A DNA stretch of 64,000 nucleotides from Chryseobacterium soldanellicola. GTDB lineage: Bacteria; Bacteroidota; Bacteroidia; Flavobacteriales; Weeksellaceae. The stretch covers positions 310,001 through 374,000 of the forward strand of contig NZ_FNKL01000002.1 in assembly GCF_900100115.1 (NCBI RefSeq). The letters run 5' to 3'. Position numbers and translations under genes: made by a program. This document shows, piece by piece, positions 53,409 through 60,782 of this stretch. Every line of letters starts with the position of its first letter. The stretch's first letter is position 1. Under the pieces are notes generated by a model. It was given only the letters and a program-made list of their open reading frames with translations, was not told where the DNA came from and did no database searches.

Positions 53409-53417
53409 ATCAAACTT

Positions 53418-54416
53418 ATGAACGTTCAAACGAATAGCAATAAAGATAAAATAGGCTTTCAAAAATGGATCGCAGTTTTTGGAGTTATTTTATTCATAGG
53501 AAAAATTATCGCATGGAAGCTCACAAATTCCGATGCCGTATTTTCTGATGCCATGGAAAGTATCGTAAATGTCATCAGCGCATTTATGGGGCTTTATTCC
53601 CTGCATCTTGCCGCAAAACCAAAAGATAAAGACCATCCTTACGGGCACGGAAAAGTTGAATTCGTGACCTCCGGAATTGAAGGTGCCCTGATTGCCATTG
53701 CAGGCATTATGATCATCTATGAAGGCGTTAACAGCCTCATAACCGGTAAAATACTAAATAAGCTCGACTGGGGAATCTGGATTATTGCCGCAACCGCGAT
53801 TATCAATTATTTTCTGGGTTATATTTCCATTAAAAAAGGCGAAAGAGACACTTCACTGGTTCTCATCGCATCCGGAAAGCATCTGCAATCCGATACAATT
53901 ACAACCCTCGGCGTCGTTATCAGCTTACTTGTTGTTTATTTCACTAAAATTTATTGGATAGATTCTGCCGTAGCTCTATTATTTGGCGGATATATCATCT
54001 TTGTCGGCTATAAGATTATCCGCAAATCGTTGAGTGGTATTATGGATGAGCAGGATCCCGACCTTTTAAACCAAATCGTTAAAGTTCTTGAAAAAAACAG
54101 AAAAACAGAATGGATTGATATTCACAACATGAAAATCCAGCAATTCGGGGCTTCCCTTCATATCGATGCACATATTACCCTGCCCTGGTATTACAGCCTT
54201 CGTGATGCCCATAAAGAAATGGAAAACGTAATCATTCTTTTAGCGAAAAATATGACACGCACCATTGAATTCAATTTTCATATGGATGACTGTAAAAATA
54301 TTTCATGCCCTGTTTGCCAGATTGCAGATTGCCCTGTCCGTGAACGAGAATTTGTCAAAAGAGTGGAATGGACTCCCGAGAATATCACGCGAGAAGTGAA
54401 GCATACTGTTAAATAA
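53418..54416 (+). CDS. Cation diffusion facilitator transporter
   Basis: A 332-residue membrane transporter of the CDF family, which exports Zn, Co, Fe or Mn by proton exchange. About six membrane helices are seen; the metal site in helix 2 and 5 is suggested by NSDAVFSDAMESIVN and ASGKHLQSDTITTLGV, and the HPYGHGKVEFV loop is a family signature. The C-terminal cytoplasmic domain ends in a cysteine-rich motif, DDCKNISCPVCQIADCPV, followed by a basic tail, not part of the core family. It starts 54 bp after asd, past a terminator, so it is a separate transcript. Confidence 0.93.
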   Translation: MNVQTNSNKDKIGFQKWIAVFGVILFIGKIIAWKLTNSDAVFSDAMESIVNVISAFMGLYSLHLAAKPKDKDHPYGHGKVEFVTSGIEGALIAIAGIMIIYEGVNSLITGKILNKLDWGIWIIAATAIINYFLGYISIKKGERDTSLVLIASGKHLQSDTITTLGVVISLLVVYFTKIYWIDSAVALLFGGYIIFVGYKIIRKSLSGIMDEQDPDLLNQIVKVLEKNRKTEWIDIHNMKIQQFGASLHIDAHITLPWYYSLRDAHKEMENVIILLAKNMTRTIEFNFHMDDCKNISCPVCQIADCPVREREFVKRVEWTPENITREVKHTVK

Positions 54417-54750
54417 AAAGCCTTTACTATTAAATATTAAAGCATTCTTTACACACTTGTCTTTCTCCTGTTATTTTATAATTAAATAAAAGCTGTCTGT
54501 TATTATCTCACAACTTAAGGAATTAAATTATAAAAAAAATAGCACTGGAAAAATAAAAAATTTTATCATTTCTTATTTTAATTAAAAATAGATCTCTGGC
54601 ATTCAAAATATTACGAATAAATTCATGAAAATTGAAAACTAGAAATATAAATTGAAAATTCAGAGAAAAAAATTCTTATTAAATTTTTACTTTTAAAACA
54701 ATTCAGAGGCTTTCGCACTCATTTTCAGCCTGTAATAATTGAAAACTTCG
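54417..54750. other. AT-rich intergenic region without recognised features
   Basis: About 390 bp separate the CDF gene from the DinB-family gene. It is highly AT-rich with no coding frame of normal codon use, no strong stem-loop and no clear repeat. The promoter of the DinB-family gene lies at its right end. Confidence 0.5.
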
Positions 54751-54779
54751 TTGAATTATTATAAAATTTCGTTTCTTTG
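54751..54779 (+). promoter_or_regulatory. Promoter of the DinB-family gene, TTG-N18-TTTCTTTG
   Basis: TTG at 54751-54753 and TTTCTTTG at 54772-54779 are 18 bp apart. The -7 element has one mismatch to TAnnTTTG. It ends 24 bp before the ATG at 54804. Confidence 0.5.
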
Positions 54780-54803
54780 TCCGCGAATTTAAAATCACAA
54801 ATA

Positions 54804-55304
54804 ATGACAATGAATCAAGCGCTTATTAGCGAATTACAGATGGAGGCTGCCAGCACCTTTAAAATATTGGAAAGAGTACCGGCAGATAAATTTGACTGGG
54901 CACCTCACGAAAAATCAATGAACCTGTGCAGATTATCAACGCACATAGCAGATCTGCCTAACTGGGCAGAAAGGATATTCAAGCTGGATGAAGTAGACCT
55001 TGCGGTTACGAAATATCAGCCGCCAACACAGGCAACCACCACAGAAGAATTGCTGGATATTCATAAAAAAGCCGTTGAAAATTGTGTAAGCCTGCTTAAA
55101 GAAACCTCAGATGCAAAATTAATGGAAATTTGGACCCTGAGAACCGGCGATCAGATAATGTTGCAATTGCCGAGAGTGGCAGTATTGCGAAGTATGTGTT
55201 TCAGCCATCTTTATCACCATCGCGGACAGTTAAGCGTGTTTTTACGTTTGCTGGATGTAAAGATACCAGGCATGTACGGGCCAAGTGCTGATGAATTAAT
55301 TTAA
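54804..55304 (+). CDS. DinB-family putative metal-dependent protein
   Basis: A 166-residue four-helix-bundle protein of the DinB/YfiT superfamily. The three His expected to bind a metal are present: STHIADLPNW and the pair in FSHLYHHRGQL. Such proteins act as thiol-S-transferases with bacillithiol or similar or have unknown roles. The frame is open to a TTG at 54777 that lies in the -7 box region, so ATG 54804 is preferred (54810 is another choice). A strong terminator follows. Confidence 0.88.
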   Translation: MTMNQALISELQMEAASTFKILERVPADKFDWAPHEKSMNLCRLSTHIADLPNWAERIFKLDEVDLAVTKYQPPTQATTTEELLDIHKKAVENCVSLLKETSDAKLMEIWTLRTGDQIMLQLPRVAVLRSMCFSHLYHHRGQLSVFLRLLDVKIPGMYGPSADELI

Positions 55305-55325
55305 AAAAAGTAGATCATTTTCAAG

Positions 55326-55351
55326 ACCGGCAGATTATTTTGCCGGTTTTT
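55326..55351 (+). terminator. Terminator after the DinB-family gene
   Basis: ACCGGCA (55326-55332) pairs with TGCCGGT (55341-55347), followed by T. Confidence 0.8.
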
Positions 55352-55438
55352 ATTATAAAATAATGTGATGATAAGTTTTATTTCAAAATTAAATGAATGC
55401 TTTATAAAAATCATAAGACCAAAAATCTATTTGGATAA

Positions 55439-55876
55439 TTATCCCTTTTTCTCGCTTATTTGCTTTCTATAATAAAACATCGGAATGATAAGAAGTAAAA
55501 TCAAAGGCTGAATCACAAACCTTCTCATATAAAAAGAAAAAAGATATCCGATCTCAAATCTGTTGTAAATACAATACAGGTAAATCGGAAATGTGATGAA
55601 AAAAATTATCGCAATTAATAATGCTCCCTGAATGGTCCATTCTTTATTTTTAAACAAAAAATGTATAATCAGACAGGAAAAAATCAGGTTTAATATAAAT
55701 CTGAAAATATGCCCAATAATTAACCTCCCCCACTCAAAAGAAGGAAAGGCCAGGCTTTTATCAGCCTCATGGAAATAATTCAGAAAAGGATCATAGAAAA
55801 TGCTGTCTTCAAGCGCTCTCACACTGATAAGCCCAACAACTCCTGCCATGACCAGAAACCAACTAAGAATCTTCAT
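55439..55876 (-). CDS. Exosortase F-associated membrane protein
   Basis: A 145-residue membrane protein with about four helices (WFLVMAGVVGLISVRA, FRFILNLIFSCLIIHFL, GALLIAIIFFITFPIY and PLILLLIIPMFYY). Its size, helices and tight position right after an XrtF-type exosortase match the protein always found next to exosortase F in Flavobacteria. It overlaps the xrtF stop by 14 bases, so both are made together. No enzymatic motif is seen; it could be a partner, chaperone or target-handling protein. This assignment rests on context and family memory. Confidence 0.75.
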   Translation of the reverse strand: MKILSWFLVMAGVVGLISVRALEDSIFYDPFLNYFHEADKSLAFPSFEWGRLIIGHIFRFILNLIFSCLIIHFLFKNKEWTIQGALLIAIIFFITFPIYLYCIYNRFEIGYLFSFYMRRFVIQPLILLLIIPMFYYRKQISEKKG

Positions 55877-56393
55877 TTTTTAATGCAAAAAATTTAATCC
55901 AGATAAGCCAAAGCAAGACAACACAACCATAAATAACCGCCGGAAAAATATAATCATGAGATATTTTACCGTATTGCTTATGATCCGTCATCACAATATT
56001 TAAGCCGATAATCCTCACCAGATTCATAATATAAAGCAAAATAAGGCCGATCAAAACAAAAGCAAATGTTTTAACACCTTTATAAAAGGCAAAAACAAAA
56101 GAGACAAAAAGAATCATCACCGAGATGGCATTACAACCTTCTACCATTCTCGTTGCATAATCACTTTTTACGTAAAACCAGACTTGCTCCTTAGGAATAT
56201 CATTATAAAGCTGCGTCGGATATCCTGCTGAGTTTTGAAAATACCTCACCTGCTCAGCAATTATCCTCGAAAAAGGATCTAAACCACCTGCCTTAAAGCT
56301 ATTTAGGTAAAATTGATACGCAAAAAGCAGCACCAGATAAATGATGATGAATCGCAGTAAAATTCCTAAAACAGGTTTAAAATCCTTTAACAT
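55863..56393 (-). CDS. xrtF: Exosortase family protein XrtF
   Basis: A 176-residue membrane protein with the exosortase/archaeosortase pattern. The Cys-Arg-His triad is present: Cys87 in MVEGCNAISVMI, Arg127 in MNLVRIIGLNIV and His146 in KISHDYIFPAVI. These enzymes cleave and re-attach surface proteins with a C-terminal sorting signal, but the signal for XrtF has not been defined. An extension to TTG 56462 is rejected; ATG 56393 (MLKDFKPV) lies 4 bp after a TATCTTTG box. It is divergent from amgK and overlaps the partner gene by 14 bases. No obvious sorting target was found in this window. Confidence 0.85.
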   Translation of the reverse strand: MLKDFKPVLGILLRFIIIYLVLLFAYQFYLNSFKAGGLDPFSRIIAEQVRYFQNSAGYPTQLYNDIPKEQVWFYVKSDYATRMVEGCNAISVMILFVSFVFAFYKGVKTFAFVLIGLILLYIMNLVRIIGLNIVMTDHKQYGKISHDYIFPAVIYGCVVLLWLIWIKFFALKNEDS

Positions 56394-56397
56394 ACTG

Positions 56398-56433
56398 CAA
56401 AGATAGAAATTAGCACGTAAATTACTATATTTG
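56398..56433. promoter_or_regulatory. Divergent promoter pair, xrtF / amgK
   Basis: TATCTTTG on the minus strand (56398-56405) ends 4 bp before the xrtF ATG, and TATATTTG on the plus strand (56426-56433) ends 9 bp before the amgK ATG. Both match TAnnTTTG. Confidence 0.55.
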
Positions 56434-56442
56434 TTTTCTACT

Positions 56443-57462
56443 ATGAATGCTGAAAACGCCAACCTATTTTTTGAAAAATATTCAGGGAAAACAACTTCTG
56501 AGTTTATTACTTTAGCTCAAAGCGGCTCCGCGAGAGTAAATTTTTTAGCAAAAACAGATAAAAAGAAGTATATTATTACTTACAATGAAAATATTCCGGA
56601 GAACGAAAGTTTTTTTTATTTCTCAGGTATTTTTACTCAGCTAAAGCTCAATACACCAACAATATTCACGATTTCCGAGGATAGAAAGCTATATGTGCAG
56701 GAATTTTTAGGTGAAAATACTCTCTCAGAAATTATTTCTAAAGAAAGTTTATCCGATAAAGTGAAATTTTTGGTGAAACAGACTCTGGAAAAACTTTATC
56801 AGCTTCAAATTAAAACTCAGGGCAAAATAGATTTCGCAAAAACTTTTGAATACGAAAGTTATGACGAGCTTCCCGTAATGCACGATTTATATTATTTTAA
56901 AAGTTTCGTTGCTGATGTTCTGGAGCTGGAATATCATAAATCGACTTTGCTGAAAGAATTTAAAAAAATCGCTAACCTCATCGAAAATCTCGAGCCAAAA
57001 GGATTAATGATCCGTGATTTTCAGGCCAGAAATATCATGGTAAATGAAAATAATGAAGTTGCGTTCATCGATTATCAGTCTGCGATGAAAGGCCCTTTGA
57101 TATATGATGTGATTTCGTTTTTATTTCAGGCTAAAGCCAATTTTCCTGAAGATTTTAAAAATGAAATGCTGGAATTTTACATTCAGCAATTTAAAAATGA
57201 AGAAACTCAACTTCAACTAAAAAATTCGGTTAAGCCCATTCAGATGATGCGGTTTTTGCAGGTTTTGGGAGCTTACGGATTCAGAGGATTGATTCAAAAG
57301 AAGCAACATTTTATCGCAAGCATCGAAAAAGGAATTGAAAATATCACAGAATTTTCTCAATCCTGGGAACATATGAAAAATTATCCCGAGCTTGAAAAAG
57401 TAATACAGCAATTAAGTTTAGAGAAAACAAAATTGAAAATTGGAGAGATTTTACAAAGTTAA
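56443..57462 (+). CDS. amgK: Phosphotransferase, probable anomeric MurNAc/GlcNAc kinase AmgK
   Basis: A 339-residue aminoglycoside-phosphotransferase-fold kinase. The catalytic loop is LMIRDFQARNIMV with Asp192 and Asn197, and the metal-binding Asp210 lies in FIDYQSAMKGPLIYDVISFL; this DYQxAxxGPxxYDxxSxL stretch is typical of AmgK, which phosphorylates MurNAc or GlcNAc at C1 in cell-wall recycling. The neighbour 58191 is a MurU-like nucleotidyltransferase, the known next enzyme, which supports the call. The start is ATG 56443; a TTG at 56431 lies inside the -7 box and is rejected. Product would be MurNAc-1-phosphate. Divergent from xrtF. Confidence 0.85.
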   Translation: MNAENANLFFEKYSGKTTSEFITLAQSGSARVNFLAKTDKKKYIITYNENIPENESFFYFSGIFTQLKLNTPTIFTISEDRKLYVQEFLGENTLSEIISKESLSDKVKFLVKQTLEKLYQLQIKTQGKIDFAKTFEYESYDELPVMHDLYYFKSFVADVLELEYHKSTLLKEFKKIANLIENLEPKGLMIRDFQARNIMVNENNEVAFIDYQSAMKGPLIYDVISFLFQAKANFPEDFKNEMLEFYIQQFKNEETQLQLKNSVKPIQMMRFLQVLGAYGFRGLIQKKQHFIASIEKGIENITEFSQSWEHMKNYPELEKVIQQLSLEKTKLKIGEILQS

Positions 57463-57465
57463 AGT

Positions 57466-57606
57466 CTTCGACAAGCTAAGACTGACACCGTTAAAAATTA
57501 CGCTCATTTAACAGTTAGTATTAGCCATGTCATCCTGAGCGGAGTCGAAGGATCTCTTCAAAATAAAAAAATAATTTTAGATTCCTAGGGAATGACAAAA
57601 GTGACT
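57466..57606. repeat. Dispersed-type intergenic repeat
   Basis: CTTCGAC (57466-57472) and GTCGAAG (57544-57550) are inverted, and GTCAT (57529-57533) and ATGAC (57592-57596) are inverted around them. Strings such as TCATCCTGAGCGGAGTCGAA and GGGAATGACAAAAGT are familiar from intergenic repeats of many bacteria. It separates amgK from the RapZ-like gene. Only one copy was noted here. Confidence 0.5.
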
Positions 57607-57698
57607 GAAAATATAAAAAAATAAATGATAAACAATCATTGATAAGCGATTTCCAAAACCAATGATCATTTATCAATAATCAATTATAATATAACAAA

Positions 57699-58106
57699 AT
57701 GCTACACATCGACATACACAGTTTTTCGTACAAAAAAGGAGGAATTCCCAAAGATGATTCAGGAAACGGAGGTGGTTTTACCTTCGACTGCCGAGGAATT
57801 TTAAACCCCGGAAGAGTTGAAGAATATAAAATCCAGACCGGAAACGACATCGGCGTCCAGGAATACCTCGAAACAAAAACCGAAATGCCAAAATTTTTAG
57901 AATTAATAAAAAATCTTATTTCTATCAATATTGACAATTATCTGGAAAGAGGTTTTGAGAATCTGCAGATCAATTTCGGGTGTACGGGCGGACAGCACAG
58001 ATCGGTATATTCAGCGATAAAAATTGCCCGTTTTATTGAAGAAAAATATGGTGAAAAAGTTGAGATCAGCCTTCACCACGACGAACAGCATCAACTGAAT
58101 TCATAA
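57699..58106 (+). CDS. Free-standing RapZ C-terminal-domain protein
   Basis: A 135-residue protein equal to the C-terminal half of RapZ only. It begins LHIDIHSFSYKKGGIP, matching the SFxxKxGxP start of that domain, has FTFDCRGILNPGR (FDxRxLPNP in RapZ), and near the end GCTGGQHRSV (residues 94-103), the hallmark phosphate-binding segment. The N-terminal P-loop domain of full RapZ is absent. In E. coli this half binds glucosamine-6-phosphate and the small RNA GlmZ. Placed between amgK and a murU-like gene, it may sense an amino-sugar phosphate. An enzymatic role is possible. Confidence 0.88.
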   Translation: MLHIDIHSFSYKKGGIPKDDSGNGGGFTFDCRGILNPGRVEEYKIQTGNDIGVQEYLETKTEMPKFLELIKNLISINIDNYLERGFENLQINFGCTGGQHRSVYSAIKIARFIEEKYGEKVEISLHHDEQHQLNS

Positions 58107-58108
58107 AA

Positions 58109-58193
58109 GATAAGTGATAAATTATAAATAATCTATTCAGAACATTTATTTTTTCATCAATTATCATTCATCACTTATCAATTATAAATAATG
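58109..58193. repeat. Inverted AT-rich repeat before the murU-like gene
   Basis: GATAAGTGAT (58109-58118) and ATCACTTATC (58170-58179) are perfect inverted copies, each followed by AATTATAAATAAT. It lies between the RapZ-like gene and murU. A looser relative, with TTATAAATGAT, lies at about 52300-52330. Confidence 0.55.
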
Positions 58194-58904
58194 AAGGCTC
58201 TAATTTTCGCAGCAGGAAAAGGCACAAGGCTTAAACCTTTTACAGATCATCATCCGAAGGCTTTGGCTAAGGTAAATGGCATTCCGCTTTTGGAAAGAAA
58301 TATCAATTATCTTAAAAGTTTCGGAATAAAGGATTTTGTCATCAATATCCATCATTTTGGAAATCAAATTGTTGATTTTTTAAAGGAAAACGGTAATTTC
58401 AACTGCAATATTGAAATTTCTGACGAAACCCAGGAACTGCTGGAAACCGGCGGCGGCTTGATTTTTGCCAGAAAATTCCTCGATCATGGCGAAGATTTTC
58501 TGATCATGAATGCAGATATTCTCACCAATATCAATATTACCGATCTGGTTGAATATCATAAAAAGATAAAAGATTTTGCTACATTAGCCGTTTCGGATAG
58601 AGAAAGCTCAAGAAAACTACTTTTTAATGATGATTTGGTTTTAAGAGGCTGGCTGAATGTACAGACGGGTGAGCAGAGATTGGCTGAGTTTAACAAAGGG
58701 TTTAAAGCATTAGCTTTCAGTGGTGTGCACTGCATTAATCCTTCTATTTTTGAAAAAATAAAAAGAAAAGGCAAATTTTCTGTTATGGAAGAATATCTGG
58801 ATCTTATGCAAACCGAACACATTCATGGTTTTGTACATGACAGCATCCTGATAGACGTCGGCAGACCCGAATCTGTAATAGAAGCCGAAAAATATTTTAA
58901 ATAA
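58191..58904 (+). CDS. murU: Nucleotidyltransferase, probable MurU (MurNAc-1-phosphate uridylyltransferase)
   Basis: A 237-residue sugar-phosphate nucleotidyltransferase. The donor loop is MKALIFAAGKGTRLKPFT with HHPKALAKV (GxGTRLxPxT, then PK). The acidic metal site is suggested by FLIMNADILTNINI. With a kinase of AmgK type two genes upstream, the likely reaction is MurNAc-1-phosphate plus UTP to UDP-MurNAc, which bypasses fosfomycin-sensitive MurA. RmlA/GlmU-like sugars remain possible because the fold is shared. It is separated from the next gene by only 6 bp. Confidence 0.8.
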   Translation: MKALIFAAGKGTRLKPFTDHHPKALAKVNGIPLLERNINYLKSFGIKDFVINIHHFGNQIVDFLKENGNFNCNIEISDETQELLETGGGLIFARKFLDHGEDFLIMNADILTNINITDLVEYHKKIKDFATLAVSDRESSRKLLFNDDLVLRGWLNVQTGEQRLAEFNKGFKALAFSGVHCINPSIFEKIKRKGKFSVMEEYLDLMQTEHIHGFVHDSILIDVGRPESVIEAEKYFK

Positions 58905-58910
58905 TCTGCA

Positions 58911-59660
58911 ATGGAAATTGATGGAAGAGACGAAAGTCTGGTAAATCCGGAATTAGACAGTAATGAAACAAAGCTGCACAACAGTTTAAGACAAAAAAAC
59001 TGGGACGAGACCATTACCAAAGACAGCTGGATGGTTTTTAAGGTAATGGCTGAATTTGTAGACGGTTATGAAAAACTGGCTAAAATCGGCCCGTGCGTTT
59101 CTATTTTCGGATCGGCAAGACTGAAGCCTGAGAGTAAATATTACAATATGGCTGTGGAAATTGCCGAAAAAATCACTAAAATAGGCTTCGGAATCATTAC
59201 CGGCGGCGGTCCCGGAATCATGGAAGCAGGAAATAAAGGGGCTTTTAATGCTAAAGGAAAATCCATCGGGTTGAATATCGATTTGCCGTTTGAACAGCAC
59301 TTTAATCCTTATATCAACAGATCTTATTCAATGAATTTTGATTATTTCTTTGTAAGAAAAGTGATGTTTGTAAAATATTCTCAGGGATTCATTGTCATGC
59401 CCGGTGGTTTTGGCACTCTGGACGAGCTTACGGAAGCCATCACTTTGATTCAGACCAATAAAATCGGAAGGTTCCCTATAGTTCTGGTTGGCTCTGAATT
59501 TTGGAGCGGCTTACTCGATTGGTTTAAAGCTACTTTGTTAAAAGAGGACATGATCGCAGAAAATGATTTGGACCTTTATCGTGTGGTAGACAGCGCTGAC
59601 GAAGCAGTTGCACACATTAAAGCATTCTACGATAAGTATTCTGTGAACGTAAACTTCTAA
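58911..59660 (+). CDS. LOG-family (TIGR00730) Rossmann-fold protein
   Basis: A 249-residue protein of the LOG family. The nucleotide-binding motifs are FGIITGGGPGIMEAGNKGA and MPGGFGTLDELTEAI; both together identify the family, members of which hydrolyse cytokinin riboside monophosphates or nucleoside monophosphates, releasing the base. An N-terminal extension of about 60 residues precedes the core. In bacteria many are of unknown role. It starts 6 bp after murU and may be in its transcript. The putative link to cell-wall recycling is only by position. Confidence 0.9.
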   Translation: MEIDGRDESLVNPELDSNETKLHNSLRQKNWDETITKDSWMVFKVMAEFVDGYEKLAKIGPCVSIFGSARLKPESKYYNMAVEIAEKITKIGFGIITGGGPGIMEAGNKGAFNAKGKSIGLNIDLPFEQHFNPYINRSYSMNFDYFFVRKVMFVKYSQGFIVMPGGFGTLDELTEAITLIQTNKIGRFPIVLVGSEFWSGLLDWFKATLLKEDMIAENDLDLYRVVDSADEAVAHIKAFYDKYSVNVNF

Positions 59661-59719
59661 TTGGCATATTATTTGTGAACTATAAATAACAATCTATGAT
59701 TGTAAATCTATTAATTAAG

Positions 59720-60190
59720 ATGAAAAAACTTTTATATTTATCCGGAATTTTAACATTTTTTGTGTTAATGAGTTTTGTTTATGCAGACTTTTTCTCTTCA
59801 ATGACAAAAGTGGACTATATCGATGGAAGTAAGACGTTGAAGTTTACCACAAAGATGAATACTAATCATATTTCAGACGCCATCAAGATAAACCCCAGCA
59901 CAGCAGGATTCGAAGCAGAGGTAAAAAAGTATGTAAATAACAACTTTGATGTGTACGTTAATGGTTCTCCCAAAACAATTACCTTTACAGGTAGCCAGGT
60001 AAGCGGGGAAACAGTTTGGGTATATTTTGAGACCGGAGGAATTCCGGAAATCAGTACCTTAAAAATAAAGAATACGATACTTTTAAGCGCTTTTCCTAAG
60101 CAGATCAACCTTGTGAATATTGCTTACAAAGGAAGCCAGAAAACAATGAATTTCCAGCGGGGAAAAGAAGTGAATGAAGTTTCTTTCTAA
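59720..60190 (+). CDS. DUF6702-like secreted protein
   Basis: A 156-residue protein beginning with MKKLLYLSGILTFFVLMSF, a signal peptide, then YADFFSSMTKVDYIDGSKTL and TGGIPEISTLKIKNTILLSAFPKQINLVNI, which match the DUF6702 pattern of Bacteroidota. It ends in VNEVSF with the usual terminal Phe. It is predicted to be beta-rich and periplasmic. The upstream ATG at 59696 would add eight residues before the signal peptide; the internal ATG at 59720 is preferred. Function unknown. A terminator follows. Confidence 0.78.
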   Translation: MKKLLYLSGILTFFVLMSFVYADFFSSMTKVDYIDGSKTLKFTTKMNTNHISDAIKINPSTAGFEAEVKKYVNNNFDVYVNGSPKTITFTGSQVSGETVWVYFETGGIPEISTLKIKNTILLSAFPKQINLVNIAYKGSQKTMNFQRGKEVNEVSF

Positions 60191-60204
60191 AGAATAAAAT
60201 TAAC

Positions 60205-60232
60205 AAAACCACTGCTTTTGCGGTGGTTTTTT
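60205..60232 (+). terminator. Terminator after the DUF6702 gene
   Basis: AAAACCAC (60205-60212) pairs with GTGGTTTT (60223-60230), with inner G-C pairs and a T-run. Because it also has an A-run on the left, it could serve the convergent gene on the minus strand. Confidence 0.8.
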
Positions 60233-60236
60233 GTTA

Positions 60237-60695
60237 TTAATCACTTTTAACGTTCATTCTTACTTCATATTCAATATCGCTTTTGTCGTATTGAAAAGGT
60301 ATGTTAGGCAATGACCAACTCGCTTCATACATCCCATATTCCGGATAGATATGATATTTTCTCAAAGAATCTGTAATATCAAATTTATCTAAAAGTAAAA
60401 CCCCATCTCTAATATCTAATGAATCAAAAGCAACAAGATAACGTCTGCCATTGATGAACTCTCCATCTTCATTTGATTCTATAAAGTTTCCTTTGTTGGA
60501 AATAAATTTAAAATCATTTCCAGATCGTCGTTTTTCAGTATAATAACCCGACGTAACTGTTCCTACTCCATATCTAATATTTTTAAGCATAGTCACACTT
60601 GGGTTACCGGCATATACAACAAAAATAATTTTATAAATTACTAAAAAGGCAATGCCTATGACAATTGTCCAAAAAACGGTTTTACCTTCTTCCAT
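60237..60695 (-). CDS. Membrane-anchored protein of unknown function
   Basis: A 152-residue protein with one N-terminal membrane helix (residues about 8-28, TIVIGIAFLVIYKIIFVVYA) and no lipobox. The rest is soluble, with YGVGTVTSGYYTEKRRSGN and YLVAFDSLDIRDGVLLLDKF. It was not recognised as any named family. A TAATTTTG box (60714-60721) lies 18 bp upstream, abutting the terminator of the DUF5689 gene. Convergent with the DUF6702 gene. Confidence 0.65.
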   Translation of the reverse strand: MEEGKTVFWTIVIGIAFLVIYKIIFVVYAGNPSVTMLKNIRYGVGTVTSGYYTEKRRSGNDFKFISNKGNFIESNEDGEFINGRRYLVAFDSLDIRDGVLLLDKFDITDSLRKYHIYPEYGMYEASWSLPNIPFQYDKSDIEYEVRMNVKSD

Positions 60696-60713
60696 TTTTT
60701 ATACTTTTAAATA

Positions 60714-60721
60714 CAAAATTA
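60714..60721 (-). promoter_or_regulatory. -7 promoter element TAATTTTG
   Basis: Matches TAnnTTTG on the minus strand, 18 bp before the ATG at 60695. It shares one base with the A-run of the adjoining terminator at 60721-60749. Confidence 0.5.
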
Positions 60722-60749
60722 AAAAAAAGCTGTCTAATTAAAGACAGCT
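60721..60749 (-). terminator. Terminator after the DUF5689 gene
   Basis: AGCTGTCT (60728-60735) pairs with AGACAGCT (60742-60749), preceded on the plus strand by eight A, which is a T-run on the minus strand. Confidence 0.8.
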
Positions 60750-60782
60750 CTATGTTATATGTTATTTATAGTCAAGTATAAA

